A model generated the notes under the pieces. The model was given only the letters and a program-made list of their open reading frames with translations, searched no databases and was not told where the DNA came from. Positions 1 through 9,128 of a stretch of 64,000 nucleotides of DNA are shown one piece after another. Source of the DNA: Myxococcales bacterium 68-20 (GTDB lineage Bacteria > Myxococcota_A > Polyangia > Polyangiales > Polyangiaceae); the NCBI GenBank assembly GCA_001899635.1, contig MKVQ01000008.1, forward strand, positions 18,428-82,427, written 5' to 3'. The position numbers were made by a program, and so were the translations under genes. Within the stretch, counting starts at the first letter, position 1. Each line of letters opens with the position of its first letter.

Positions 1-572
1 TGGTGTCGCAGCGTGGTGATGAACGATGCGCCGGTCTCGTCCGGCAGGATGTGATCGACGACGGCGAGGTCGAACCTCCGCGGGCCTTCGAGGTGCTGCC
101 ACGCCGACGCCACGCTCTCCGCCTGGGCGAGGTGCACATGGCCTCGCTGGCTGAAGTACCGCTCCACGGCGTACGCGAACATGTCGCGAATCAGCTTGTT
201 GTCCTCGACGAGGAGAACGGAGAGCTCCCGGCTCGGCGCTTCACTTCCGCTCGTCCGGCGAAGCCGCTGCGCGAGCTCGATGATCTCCTGCTTCACCTCG
301 TCATCGTCGACCTCGAAGTCGCCGACGAAGCCGGATGGATTGCCCGGGCCCGTCGACATGCGAACCTGCCGGACGCGCGCGCGCACGAGGAGAGGATGAA
401 CCGTCCTCGGGAAGGAGAGACGGAGCTCCACGACGTCGCCGATCGACGGCAGGCCGTCCGTGACGATGAACACGGACTCGTGCGTCATCTCGAGCGCGCA
501 CGTGACCTCGGTCGATCCGCCGCGGTGGATCTCCGCGCGGAGGATTGCACTTCGCCGACCTGAACCGCTCAT
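1..572 (-). CDS. PilZ-like domain plus response-regulator receiver protein (3' end outside window)
   Basis: The minus strand is open from an ATG at 572 to the window edge (190 residues seen), so the C-terminus is missing. Residues ~1-95 look like a PilZ/c-di-GMP-type beta-barrel domain: conserved beta strands, a stretch reading SIGDVVELRLSFP, and a GFVGDFEV stretch near its end. Residues ~110-190 begin a CheY-like receiver: the acidic pair is in LLVEDNK and the probable phospho-acceptor Asp is in DLAVVDHILPDE. This suggests a signalling adaptor that links phosphorylation to c-di-GMP or surface-motility control. The PilZ assignment is by pattern only, because the RxxxR and (D/N)xSxxG motifs are not clearly intact. 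The receiver call is firmer. No effector domain can be judged, since the gene runs off the window. Confidence 0.75.
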   Translation of the reverse strand, partial: MSGSGRRSAILRAEIHRGGSTEVTCALEMTHESVFIVTDGLPSIGDVVELRLSFPRTVHPLLVRARVRQVRMSTGPGNPSGFVGDFEVDDDEVKQEIIELAQRLRRTSGSEAPSRELSVLLVEDNKLIRDMFAYAVERYFSQRGHVHLAQAESVASAWQHLEGPRRFDLAVVDHILPDETGASFITTLRH

Positions 573-757
573 CCCGCTCGTTCTCGACTCCCCCCCGCCC
601 CTCCGAACAACCCAGTCTACCGCGCGAACGCATCGAATCTTCCACTCTAATTGCGTCGCGCGCCCCTCCGAACGAGCTGCGATCCGTTGCCCGAGGGGGC
701 CTGTGACGATGTGCGTCAATCTCGCACAGCACCACGTTCGCTAGATGCTTCCGGGCG

Positions 758-3109
758 TCAGCTCTTGGCGGCCGTCCGCTTCGATCGCTCGATGAAGTCG
801 ACGACGCTGCTCTGTACTCGCGCGCTCGGGTGTCCGAGCAGCCGTTCGGCGACCGCGGGATCGAGCTCGATCGGAAGCGCGCTCGTGAGGGCGTGAACGG
901 CGCTGGAGAGGACGATCTCGTCGTCGTCCGTCCGGAGGATGTCGAGAAGCGCACGCCGCTTCTCGTCGGACCGCTCGAGCGCGGCGATGATGCTGACCGT
1001 CCCGTCACGGAGCGAGGCGTCCGGATGGCGGAGGAGCTGGGCGACCAGATCGCCGACCTCGCGCCATCCGATGCCACGGGTCGCCACCAATCGCTCGATC
1101 GCCTCGAGCAACCAGCGTCGCACCATCGACGGCTCGGTCTCGTTGGTCACCAGCTCTGCCAGCACGGGCCACGCGCTCGGAGCGCCGAGATATTTGAGGA
1201 GCCATGCTCCGTGCTCGCGGAGCTTGGGGTCCGGCTCATCACGGAGAGCGGCGATCAGCGCCCGGCAGAGCGGCTCGCGCTCCCACGTGCGTGCGACCTC
1301 GAAGACGGGCGCTTCGACGTCGTAGTCGAGATGCGTGAGCGCCAACAGGAGCTCGAGCGGGGGGCGACCGCGCAGCCAGTCCGGGCGTTCGAGGAGCTTC
1401 GTCGCGGCGTCGTGCACGCTCTCGTCGTCGCCGAGACGCTCGAGCAGGTCGTCGCGCTCGGTGGAGAGGATGTGGATGCTCGACGGCGCTTCGGGAGACC
1501 GCACCGACACGGCCGGCGGCGGCATCGTCGGTGCGGAGCCGGCCGGCGGCGGCGTCGACGGATAGACGGCCGGCGGGATCGACTGCATCGTGTGCTCCGC
1601 GCGCGGGGGCGGCGGCGCAACCGATCGCGATGGCGCGTCCGCGTCGGCGCTCGCACGCTCGGGGGCCGGTGGCGGCTCGGAGCCCGTCGTCCAGCCCTCG
1701 TCGACCGTTGCGTTCGGAAGCGGTGGCGGCGCGGGCATGCTGAGCGGTCGTGCCTCCGCCATGAGCGGAGGAAAGGACGTCGGTGCGCGCCTCGTCATCG
1801 GCGGAGCTTCGGAGGGCTCGCGCGACGACGACGGGACGAAGCGTGTCGGTGGAGCGACCGAGCCCACGCTCGACGGCGGCGTGGAGGGCGCCACCGAGCG
1901 CCATCGTGCGAAGGCGGCGGTGACCTCGTCGCGCAGCTGCTTCACGCTGTCCTCGACGAACGAGCGCGCGCGCTCGGCGGCGATCGCTCGCGTGTTCGCG
2001 TTCGCCGACGCGATCGTCTGAGCCTCGATCTCGCGCTGGAGCCGCTCGGCTTCCTGGCGAACGTCGTCGAGCTCGCGCTCGACCATCATCGTGCGCTCGA
2101 CGCTCACATCGCGTGCGTGTCGCGCGGACTCGACCTCACGCTCGAGCCGGCCGATCTCCGCGCGCGCGTCCGCAGCCTCGGTCTGCGCCATGGCGAGCGC
2201 GGCCTCGATGACGACGAGCTTCTCCGTCTCGGCGCGCGCCTCGGCGAGCATCTTCTCCAGGCGCTCGACGTCTTCTCTCGCAGTGTTTCGTTCGCGCTCG
2301 GCCTTGGCGAGCGTCTTCGCCTCCGCATCGGCTGCGTCGGCTGCTTCCTGGCGGAGCCGCACGGCCTCGGCCTTGCTCTGCGCGGCTTCCTCGCGCGACC
2401 GGGCCAGCTCGGCGCTCGTACGTTCGACCCGCTCGCGCAGCGATCCGAGCTCCGTTTCGCTGTCGCTGACCTTCTGCGCCTCGGTCTGCTCTCGCTTGCG
2501 GATTTCGGCGAGCTCCGCCTCGCGGGTGGATGTCGCCTCGAGCGCCTCGTCGCGTGCCTTGCGCAGCGCTTCGGCCTCGGCGCGCATGCGGGCGAGCTCG
2601 TCGGTGGCGCTCTTCGCGCTCTCGATTGCTCGCGAGAGATCGTCGCGCTCGGAGCGGATTCGCTGGAGATCGTCCAGCGTCGTGTCGTGCAAGCGGCGGA
2701 CGTTCACCACCTCGGCTTCGGCGAGCGTGAGCTTGTGCTCGAGGTCCTGCGCCCGCGAGTTCGCGAGCTCGATTCGCTCGAAGGTCTCGCTCCGTTCGCG
2801 GCGCTGATCCTCGATCGTGCGCTCGACCGCGGCGGCTTGCTGATGGAGCTTCGCGAGCTCGCGGCGGAGGGTGAGCGCCGCATTGGTGAGGACGTCGACC
2901 GAGGCGCCTTGGCGCTCGCCGCGGTCGACCGTGACGACGTCGATCCGACCGCTGATCGGCTCGTCGTCGGGATCGGCTCGCGGATCGCGGCGCGGCACCA
3001 CCGGCGGGCGCGAGGCCCTGCTGGCTGCCGATGTCTGTCTCACCATCGAAGCCTCGTCTCGCTCATCCGCTTCCATGGTCTCGACGCCGCTGGCCTTCTT
3101 TTCTTCCAT
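758..3109 (-). CDS. Large coiled-coil protein with C-terminal HEAT-repeat domain
   Basis: 783 residues from the ATG at 3109, chosen because GAGGCGAG lies just upstream; an upstream in-frame start would add a tail with no family character. Residues ~65-420 form one long Glu/Arg/Ala-rich coiled coil with heptad spacing. Residues ~430-560 are a Pro/Ser-rich linker. Residues ~570-780 are alpha-helical repeats of HEAT type, with recurring 'LL..L....D' and 'R..LLEAI' patterns. There is no signal peptide, so it is probably a cytoplasmic scaffold. Its neighbours are a PilZ-receiver gene downstream and a sigma/FecR pair upstream on the same strand, which fits a signalling or cell-structure role. No enzyme motif is visible. 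The reading frame is well supported; the function is not known. Confidence 0.85.
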   Translation of the reverse strand: MEEKKASGVETMEADERDEASMVRQTSAASRASRPPVVPRRDPRADPDDEPISGRIDVVTVDRGERQGASVDVLTNAALTLRRELAKLHQQAAAVERTIEDQRRERSETFERIELANSRAQDLEHKLTLAEAEVVNVRRLHDTTLDDLQRIRSERDDLSRAIESAKSATDELARMRAEAEALRKARDEALEATSTREAELAEIRKREQTEAQKVSDSETELGSLRERVERTSAELARSREEAAQSKAEAVRLRQEAADAADAEAKTLAKAERERNTAREDVERLEKMLAEARAETEKLVVIEAALAMAQTEAADARAEIGRLEREVESARHARDVSVERTMMVERELDDVRQEAERLQREIEAQTIASANANTRAIAAERARSFVEDSVKQLRDEVTAAFARWRSVAPSTPPSSVGSVAPPTRFVPSSSREPSEAPPMTRRAPTSFPPLMAEARPLSMPAPPPLPNATVDEGWTTGSEPPPAPERASADADAPSRSVAPPPPRAEHTMQSIPPAVYPSTPPPAGSAPTMPPPAVSVRSPEAPSSIHILSTERDDLLERLGDDESVHDAATKLLERPDWLRGRPPLELLLALTHLDYDVEAPVFEVARTWEREPLCRALIAALRDEPDPKLREHGAWLLKYLGAPSAWPVLAELVTNETEPSMVRRWLLEAIERLVATRGIGWREVGDLVAQLLRHPDASLRDGTVSIIAALERSDEKRRALLDILRTDDDEIVLSSAVHALTSALPIELDPAVAERLLGHPSARVQSSVVDFIERSKRTAAKS

Positions 3110-3428
3110 TCGCTCGCCTCGACCCCGCGCGTCGGGATTTTGGTGGTCATACGCTGCGATCCCCGACGATCTCATGAGAGCACAGACCCTTGCGCGGAAG
3201 AACCCCCTCACGGCGAGGGCTCGCGGCAGCCCATGACGCGTGGCTCCGCGAACGCGGAACGGGCATCGCGCCGAAATCGCCTCGCAATCGCCTTGCAGAT
3301 CGCCCCGAGCGCAGGCCTTGTCCCTCGGGGCCGGTCGCCAGGCTCTCCGGCAGACGCGAGGGTCTGGTCTGGGCCTGCTCTGGCGTCGGATCCGTACGGG
3401 CGGATCTGGGCGCGCTCGTGGAGCTCGC
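3110..3428. other. Intergenic region, no gene seen
   Basis: About 320 bases lie between the fecR-like gene and the coiled-coil/HEAT gene, both on the minus strand. Open frames here are only shadows of the flanking genes. It probably holds the leader and promoter of the coiled-coil/HEAT gene, but I see no convincing -35/-10 pair, RNA fold or repeat. Confidence 0.5.
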
Positions 3429-4577
3429 TCAGTCGCCCGACAGGATCAGCTCGGCGTCCCGCCGCCCAAAGCCGTTCGGGTACCTCTCGAGGTACGCGCG
3501 CGCCGCTGCGCGAGCGCGCTCGCGGTCGACGCCGCGAAGGAGCTTCATGCGTTCGACGCGTGCGCTCTGCGCGAGATGACTCGAGGGATGACGCGCGAGG
3601 AGCTCCTCGAACGACGTGATCGCGCCGGCGACGTCTCCCGCGCGCTTCCGGGCGACGGCCTTCTCGAACAGATCGTTCTGCGCGCCCAGGTCCGACGCCC
3701 GTGGCTCGGCGCTCCGCTTCGTCGCGGAAGCCGCGCCCGTGGGAGCGGGCGAAGGCGTCGCCTCGTTCGTAGTCGGCACCGCCTCGTTCGCGGCCGGCAG
3801 CACCACTGCGGGTGGCTGGGGCGCGAGCCCCAACGTCGTCGTGGAATCGGAGCAGCCCCGGGGCCAGCTCTCTCCCGCACGGACCAGAGCCTCGTTGCCC
3901 GCTGCGCGCACGGCAACGACGCCCTCACGTACCTTGACTCGTGTCGTCGTGCCGCGTCCGCACGCAGGGTCCGGAGCGGCACGCGAGACCTCGAAGGACG
4001 TGCCGCGGACCTCGACCTCGGCATCGGAGGTGCGAATCAGGAACCGCGCATCCGGCTTCAGCTTCGCGACGTCGGCGTGGACGGAGCCCGCGCCGAGCTC
4101 GAACGTCGTCGTCGGGGTGGTAGAGACGAGCACGAGGTCGGCGCGGTCTTCGACGAGGAGGAACGTGCCGTCGGCCAGCGCGACCGTCGCGCGAGAGCCG
4201 GGCTCCACGAGCACGCGGTCACCAGCCTGGAGCGACATCCCGTGGGAGAGCGGCTCACGGACGCCCCCGCGCTCGAGCGATGGAGAGCCACGGACGAACG
4301 ACGCCGAGGCCGCCGCCGCGATCGGAGGCGCTCCGCCGGTCGTCGGCTCGCCGCCTCGAAGGTGCCCGAAGCCCATCGCCAGAGCGATCGACGCCGCGAC
4401 CGCGACCGCCCCGAACACGCCCCACCGTTGCCGCTGCCGGCGCTTTCGCTGGCGGATCGCCACCGCGATCGCGTCGATGGCCCGCGCCCGGGCCTGGGGC
4501 TTCGCCTCACCTGCGTCGCGTGCTTCGTTCGTGAGCACACGCGCGGCGATGTCGGAGAGCGAGCGGTTCGACTTCAA
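3429..4577 (-). CDS. FecR-domain protein with membrane anchor and TPR-like C-terminus
   Basis: 382 residues. A cytoplasmic N-terminus (~1-50) is followed by a single membrane segment at ~52-70 and a periplasmic FecR-type domain at ~110-240 (pattern 'L..GDRVLVEPGSRATVALADGT', then 'VRGTSFEV'). The C-terminal ~100 residues look like tetratricopeptide/outer-membrane-assembly repeats ('FEKAVARKRAGDVAGAI', 'LARHPSSHLA'). FecR proteins pass signals from the cell surface to a partner sigma factor. The gene overlaps the upstream sigma gene by four bases (ATGA), so the two are translationally coupled, which supports a sigma/anti-sigma pair. Bases 3806-3837 inside the gene match a repeat found between genes elsewhere in the window; it encodes the linker stretch GLAPQPPAVV. 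Confidence 0.88.
   Translation of the reverse strand: MKSNRSLSDIAARVLTNEARDAGEAKPQARARAIDAIAVAIRQRKRRQRQRWGVFGAVAVAASIALAMGFGHLRGGEPTTGGAPPIAAAASASFVRGSPSLERGGVREPLSHGMSLQAGDRVLVEPGSRATVALADGTFLLVEDRADLVLVSTTPTTTFELGAGSVHADVAKLKPDARFLIRTSDAEVEVRGTSFEVSRAAPDPACGRGTTTRVKVREGVVAVRAAGNEALVRAGESWPRGCSDSTTTLGLAPQPPAVVLPAANEAVPTTNEATPSPAPTGAASATKRSAEPRASDLGAQNDLFEKAVARKRAGDVAGAITSFEELLARHPSSHLAQSARVERMKLLRGVDRERARAAARAYLERYPNGFGRRDAELILSGD
3806..3837 (-). repeat. Dispersed GC-rich repeat, copy inside a coding region
   Basis: Read on the minus strand, this begins CGACGTTGGGGCTCGCG and continues CCCCAGCCACCCGCAG. The first ~23 bases match 36256-36278 with only two substitutions, and the ACCCGCAG tail recurs near 6.4 and 59.9 kb. 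Here the repeat lies in frame in the linker of the FecR-like protein. Confidence 0.6.
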
Positions 4578-5245
4578 GGCTCCACCTCCAGATCGACGAG
4601 AGCGTCTCGAAGCTCGGGATCGGCGGCGAGCTTCTCGTGGAGCTCGCGACGCCCGCGCGCGATCCGAGCGTGAGCGGCGGCCTCGCTGATCCCGGCGATG
4701 CCGGCGACCTCTCGCGCGTCGAAGCCGCAGACGTCATGGAGGAGGTATGCCTCCGCCTTGGCGGCGTCGATGCGCCCGAGGTGCTCGCGGATTCGGCCGG
4801 CGATGTTCCGCGCCGTCAACTGCCGCTGGAGGCTCATCGGGCTCGAGCTCTCCACTTGCCCGTCTTCCTGCGCGCGCTCGAAGATCTTCCTCTCCGTGGT
4901 GCGCCGTCTCAGGAACTTGAAAACCGTGCGAGCGGCGATCGTCGCCGCCCAGGTCTCGAGGGAGCATTCTCCCCGGTAACGGTGCAGCGAGAGCACGAGC
5001 TCGACGAAGCTCTGCTGCGCGAGGTCGTCGTGCTCGGAATGGCCGGGTCCGACGAGGGCTCGGATCGTGGTGTCGACGCGTGGTCGCAAGCGATCGTGCA
5101 GCTCGGCTGCCGCGTCCTCGTCGCCGCTGTGCACTGCCGCGAGGAGCTGGGCGTCGTCCAGCGCAGGGACTCTCGGCCCGACGGTCGCCGCGAGCGTCGC
5201 CGCAGGTGCGTCGGTCGCGACCAGACGGAGCAGCGGGCGAGCCAT
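4574..5245 (-). CDS. Sigma-70 family (ECF-like) RNA polymerase sigma factor
   Basis: 223 residues from the ATG at 5245; a GTG three codons upstream (5254) is equally possible. Region sigma-2 spans ~35-105 (LAAVHSGDEDAAAEL, then DDLAQQSFVELVLSLHRYRG and ETWAATIAARTVFKFLRRR). Region sigma-4 spans ~145-205 (AYLLHDVCGFDAREVAGIAG, then AAHARIARGRRELHEKL). The absence of regions 1 and 3 is typical of extracytoplasmic-function sigma factors. It directs RNA polymerase to a dedicated promoter set. The coupled fecR-like gene downstream is its probable regulator. An uncharacterised protein with a beta-barrel-like C-terminus lies immediately upstream on the same strand, possibly in the same operon. Confidence 0.93.
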   Translation of the reverse strand: MARPLLRLVATDAPAATLAATVGPRVPALDDAQLLAAVHSGDEDAAAELHDRLRPRVDTTIRALVGPGHSEHDDLAQQSFVELVLSLHRYRGECSLETWAATIAARTVFKFLRRRTTERKIFERAQEDGQVESSSPMSLQRQLTARNIAGRIREHLGRIDAAKAEAYLLHDVCGFDAREVAGIAGISEAAAHARIARGRRELHEKLAADPELRDALVDLEVEP

Positions 5246-5285
5246 CGGAGGCACAGTACCTTCAGCCCGTCACGATTCGACTCGC

Positions 5286-6305
5286 TCAGAACCGAAAACG
5301 AACGCCGAGCTCGGCGAGAGCACGGGCTCGGGGGATGTCGGCCGTCGGTGTGCCACCCACACTCACCATCGTCGTGCCGAAGGCGAGCTCCGCGCCGGCT
5401 GCGGCGATCACGCCTGCGTGGGAGCCGAGCGCCCAGCTCCCTTCGATCATCGTGCCGACTGCACCGAGCCACCGAGCGTGCGTCGTCTCTCTAGTCTCGC
5501 GTCGCGTCGCCGAGTGGTGGAGGACGATGAAGTCCACGCGCGCACCGAGCTCGAGCGTTGAGCCGATTGGAATCCGGTAGCTCGGTCCCGCCGACGCGAA
5601 CAGCGTCGTCGTCGTCACGTTCGCTGCGCTGATCGCTCCCGCTCTCGCGCCGGCGGCGCCGCGGAGGCCGAGCCGCGTGGAGCCCCACCACCGCGCGCCC
5701 GCCGCGCCGCCGATGGATGTCGCTCCTCCTCCGAGCACGCCGCTCGAATGAGCGAAGACCTCGACGCCGGGCGCGGGCTCGCGATTCGTAACTGCCGCCT
5801 CGCGGTCAATCCGCGCCGTGTCCGGCGCCTCGGCCAGCGTCCTCGCTGCCGGTGAAGCCGCGGGCGCCGTGTCGCGAGGCGCGACCAGAGGGGCACCCGA
5901 GGCTTTGACGGTGACGGCGGCGTCGCGGGGCGGCTCCTCGGTGCGCTCGCGCTCGAGCCTCTGCACCATCGAAGCGAGCGCGTATCCGATCATGCGGCCC
6001 CTCTCGCTCGCGGCGTCCTGCGGGAGAAACCTGACCTCGTCGTCGGTCCATTCGTTCGCGGGCATGACGTGGACGTGGAGTCGGGCGACCTGGCGCCCGC
6101 CGTCCGCCCAGCTCACGCGCGCGACCGCACGTGCATGGACGCGTGCGCCGATGGCGAGGGCATCGGCGTCCGATTGCGAGCTGGACATGTCGGCGACGAC
6201 GACGGCTTCGGGCCCGAGCGCGCGCCGCGCCGCGGCCATCACCGCGTCGGTGGTCGGGTCGGCGTTGGCGCCGAGGAGGATGACGAGAACGAGCGGTTCG
6301 CTCAT
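5286..6305 (-). CDS. Uncharacterised protein with outer-membrane barrel-like C-terminus, sigma/FecR operon
   Basis: 339 residues from the ATG at 6305. Residues ~1-130 form a soluble alpha/beta region that starts with a hydrophobic strand (LVLVILLGANADP). Residues ~130-190 are a low-complexity Ala/Pro/Thr linker. Residues ~190-339 alternate Gly-rich amphipathic strands and end in LGVRFRF, a C-terminal Phe pattern typical of outer-membrane beta-barrels. There is no clear signal peptide, which is odd for an outer-membrane protein, so the barrel reading is tentative. Only about 40 bases separate it from the sigma gene, so the three genes may form one operon. I recognise no named family. Confidence 0.75.
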   Translation of the reverse strand: MSEPLVLVILLGANADPTTDAVMAAARRALGPEAVVVADMSSSQSDADALAIGARVHARAVARVSWADGGRQVARLHVHVMPANEWTDDEVRFLPQDAASERGRMIGYALASMVQRLERERTEEPPRDAAVTVKASGAPLVAPRDTAPAASPAARTLAEAPDTARIDREAAVTNREPAPGVEVFAHSSGVLGGGATSIGGAAGARWWGSTRLGLRGAAGARAGAISAANVTTTTLFASAGPSYRIPIGSTLELGARVDFIVLHHSATRRETRETTHARWLGAVGTMIEGSWALGSHAGVIAAAGAELAFGTTMVSVGGTPTADIPRARALAELGVRFRF

Positions 6306-6340
6306 CGTTCGATCTCGATACGCGCCGGAGGCATCCGACC

Positions 6341-6470
6341 GCGGGTCGTTGGGGCCCGGTCGCGGGGGAGAGCGTAAGAGAGGGGGAGCACGGCTGCGGG
6401 GGGCTCGACTGCGGGTCGTTGGGGCTTCGACTGCGGGTCGTTGGGGCGCAGCCCCAAATGGGGCATGCTT
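6341..6470. repeat. Dispersed GC-rich repeat cluster
   Basis: The 15-mer GCGGGTCGTTGGGGC occurs three times, at 6341, 6411 and 6433. It is followed by the palindrome GGGGCGCAGCCCC at about 6443-6455. The reverse complement (ACCCGCAG, CCCCAAC modules) recurs at about 3.8, 36.3 and 59.9 kb. The cluster fills the divergent intergenic space between the barrel-like gene and the first Cys-rich lipoprotein. Confidence 0.65.
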
Positions 6471-6479
6471 GGGGCTCGG

Positions 6480-7280
6480 ATGCGGCGCGCGATGACGAGG
6501 ATGCAGACGTTGCCGGCAGCCCTGATGGTAGCAGTCGCGAGCCTCGCCTCCGCGTGCGGAACGATCACGTTCGACTTCCCCGAAGCGGTCGGGCCCTCCG
6601 ACGGAGGGCTCGACGCCGCGAGCACGAGCACGCCGGGGCCTGCATCATGTGCAGCGCACGAGACGGTCTGCGGTGCGTCCTGTGCCGATCTCCAGAGCGA
6701 CCCAAAGAGCTGTGGGCAATGCGGTGCGTCGTGCTCGGACGCGACGCCGGTCTGCGACCGCGGCTCGTGCGCGGCGTCGTGCAGCGCGGGCCTCGTCGAT
6801 TGCGCGGGCTCGTGCGTCGACACCGCGACGGACCGACGGCACTGCTCGGCCTGCGGCGCGACCTGTTCGGGCTCCGACGTCTGCATCGGAGGAAAGTGCT
6901 CGTGCCCGGTGGGTAAGGAACGATGCGGGCCGAGCTGCGTCCACCTCGCGTCCGATCCGCTGAATTGCGGCGCCTGCGGCGTCCGCTGTGATGGCACGAC
7001 GCCGGTCTGCAACGCCGGCGTCTGCAGGCCATCCTGCACGGGCGGTCTCAGCGCCTGCGCGGGCGCATGCGTCGATCTGAGATCGAATCCCGAGCATTGT
7101 GGTGTCTGCGCTCTCGTCTGTGCGAACGGAGCGTGCACGCGAGGCGAGTGTGTCTGCACGACAGGGCAGGTCCTATGTGGCAAGCGCTGCGTCGACACGA
7201 CGAGGGACGGCAACAACTGTGGCGTATGCGGTCGCGGTTGTCCGGCCTCGAGCGTGTGCAGCGGGGGGACGTGCATCTGA
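6480..7280 (+). CDS. Cys-rich repeat lipoprotein
   Basis: 266 residues from the ATG at 6480; the start is uncertain, and an in-frame ATG follows at 6492. The signal peptide ends in a lipobox (ASLASAC), so the mature protein should be lipid-anchored. The rest is repeats of about 40 residues patterned 'C...CADLQSDPKSCGQCGASC' and 'CVDTATDRRHCSACGATC', with six or more Cys each. This architecture is common in predicted surface proteins of myxobacteria and is often mis-named in databases. The cysteines probably form disulfides outside the cytoplasm. No catalytic motif is visible. It is the first of four co-directional secreted or lipid-anchored proteins (6.5-11.1 kb). Confidence 0.85.
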   Translation: MRRAMTRMQTLPAALMVAVASLASACGTITFDFPEAVGPSDGGLDAASTSTPGPASCAAHETVCGASCADLQSDPKSCGQCGASCSDATPVCDRGSCAASCSAGLVDCAGSCVDTATDRRHCSACGATCSGSDVCIGGKCSCPVGKERCGPSCVHLASDPLNCGACGVRCDGTTPVCNAGVCRPSCTGGLSACAGACVDLRSNPEHCGVCALVCANGACTRGECVCTTGQVLCGKRCVDTTRDGNNCGVCGRGCPASSVCSGGTCI

Positions 7281-7560
7281 TCTGGAGGCCAATCGTCCTG
7301 CCTCCGATCGACGTCCCGCGTATCGCTTCGCCGCTCTTCTACCGGCTACTTCAGTATCCGTCGTTGCCGCCTGTCGCGCCGATAGGCCGGTCGCTCGACT
7401 TGTCGGTGTGAACCTCCCACAAAACGGCGCAGTCGCAGTCGAGAATTCGCGGCCTCCCGGCACTGAGCACTGAACGGGAATGAAGCGAGCAGTGATCACA
7501 CGAGCCGTGTCCGCGCGTCGGCGCACGCGCTCGCGGAGATCGATGATCGAGGAGGACGCA
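7281..7560. other. Intergenic region between lipoprotein genes
   Basis: 280 bases with no credible reading frame. The last bases (GATCGAGGAGGACGCA) carry a strong Shine-Dalgarno for the next gene. A promoter is likely, but I could not assign one with confidence. Confidence 0.5.
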
Positions 7561-9099
7561 ATGAAGAGGCTTCCCTTGGGTGCATTCGCAGTCCTTGCCG
7601 CGACGTTGGGGGCGCTCGCGCTCTTCGCCGGGTGCGGAAGCGAGGTCGCCGAGATCGGCGACCCCGTGGGGAACGATGGTGGTGACGGCTCGGACACGCC
7701 GGACGGCGGAGCTACGGACGACGGCGCTGTCGTGACCGACGGCGCGATCACCGACGCCTCGCTCAACGATGCAGCCGAGTGCAAGGCTGTCGGCCAGACC
7801 TGCGCCAAGAGCGGCGACTGCTGCACCGCCAACTGCGATGCGTCCTCGAGCACGTGTGCGCCGGCGCTCACCCAATGCAAGCCGCCGGACGCGCAGTGCA
7901 ACGCGCCGAACGAGTGCTGCACCGGCTCGTGCGTGAACGGTGCTTGCTCCGACAAGCAGTGCGTCCCCGACAAGCCCACGGCAGGAGCGTGCGCGCAGTC
8001 GGGAGACTGCTGCAGCGGCATCTGCACGAACGGCACCTGCGGCAGCGTCAACCCGGGGCAGACCTGCCGGACCGCCGGCAACCCGTGCGCTTCGGGCAAC
8101 GAGTGCTGCTCGAAGCTCTGTAACAACGGAATCTGCTCCGGCGCGGTCTCGTTCTGCACGCAGCAGGGCGAAGTCTGCGCGGCGAACGCCGAGTGTTGCG
8201 GCGGAAACTGCGTGAAGCAGGCCGGCAACGTGATGGGCGTGTGCGGGGCGCCGACGAGCGGCGGCGGCGTCCCGAGCAGCTGCGCCCCGAGCGGGACCGT
8301 GTGCGCGGTCGGCGGTGACGCCGGCGCCGGACCGTTCCCGTGCGACTCGTCGTGCTGCTCGCGTTCGTGCGGGTACTACGGCGCGCTCTCCGGCTTCCGC
8401 GTCTGTCAGCCACCGTCGGGCTGCCGTCCGACCGGCGAGGTCTGCCGCGCCGATAGCGACTGCTGCGGGTGGTCGGGAGCGCCGGATCCGGTGAAGGGGC
8501 CGGTGCACTGCTCGAAGGCGACCCCGACGTCCGAGTTCGGTCGTTGCGACAACGGTGGGGCGTGCCGCGAGGCAGGCAGCATCTGCAAGCCGGGCGACGG
8601 TGACTCGTGCAGCGCAGAGAACAACTGCTGCTCGCACTCGAGCCTCCCGAACGACTACTGCAACAGCAACCCTGGGAACTGCTGCAACAAGGACGCGCTC
8701 GGGATCCCGCGCTGCCTCATTCGCCCCGTCGACTGCAAGGGCACCGACGGCGGCACGCCGCCGGTGGCCGGCACCGTCTGCGCGACGAGCGCCGACTGCT
8801 GCGGGAATCCCTGCATCGACAACAAGTGCGGTGGCGCGTGCGTGCCGAAGGGCTCGGCCTGCACCACATCGGCTGACTGCTGCGCGGGCATCCCGTGCGT
8901 CCAGTCTCCCGGCTCGGCGAAGGGCGTTTGCGGCGGCACCGTCCTCCCCGACGGTGGCGTCTCGGACGCTGGAACCGACGACGCGGGAAGCAACCTCCCT
9001 GACGGCGGTAACTGCGCGCTGTACGGCCAGATCTGCGCCGCGAACGGCGACTGCTGCAACGGGGTGCCGTGCACCGAGGGCCGCTGCCGCTTCCCCTGA
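7561..9099 (+). CDS. Long Cys-rich lipoprotein with Cys-Cys repeats
   Basis: 512 residues. The ATG at 7561 follows a strong GAGGAGG. The signal peptide ends at ALFAGC, giving a lipoprotein. A short Asp/Gly-rich stretch (~45-75) is followed by about ten Cys modules patterned 'C...G..C....DCC....C....C', for example QTCAKSGDCCTANC. These resemble small disulfide-knot domains of the dickkopf/'Cys-rich' type. There are no membrane segments after the signal. It is probably exposed on the cell surface or in the periplasm. The gene is separated by only about 29 bases from the next lipoprotein gene, so they are probably one transcript. No specific function can be assigned. Confidence 0.9.
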   Translation: MKRLPLGAFAVLAATLGALALFAGCGSEVAEIGDPVGNDGGDGSDTPDGGATDDGAVVTDGAITDASLNDAAECKAVGQTCAKSGDCCTANCDASSSTCAPALTQCKPPDAQCNAPNECCTGSCVNGACSDKQCVPDKPTAGACAQSGDCCSGICTNGTCGSVNPGQTCRTAGNPCASGNECCSKLCNNGICSGAVSFCTQQGEVCAANAECCGGNCVKQAGNVMGVCGAPTSGGGVPSSCAPSGTVCAVGGDAGAGPFPCDSSCCSRSCGYYGALSGFRVCQPPSGCRPTGEVCRADSDCCGWSGAPDPVKGPVHCSKATPTSEFGRCDNGGACREAGSICKPGDGDSCSAENNCCSHSSLPNDYCNSNPGNCCNKDALGIPRCLIRPVDCKGTDGGTPPVAGTVCATSADCCGNPCIDNKCGGACVPKGSACTTSADCCAGIPCVQSPGSAKGVCGGTVLPDGGVSDAGTDDAGSNLPDGGNCALYGQICAANGDCCNGVPCTEGRCRFP

Positions 9100-9128
9100 T
9101 GTGAATGCACTCGACGAGAGGAGTCCGG

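Noticed and set aside
830-3619. Long open frame on the plus strand opposite the coiled-coil/HEAT gene
   Set aside because: Arg-rich, no family character; the minus-strand frame has coiled-coil and HEAT patterns and a good ribosome binding site. High GC makes antisense frames stay open.
6302-7276. Long minus-strand frame opposite the first Cys-rich lipoprotein
   Set aside because: It is rich in Pro/His/Gln because it is the complement of Cys codons; the plus frame has a signal peptide, lipobox and repeats.
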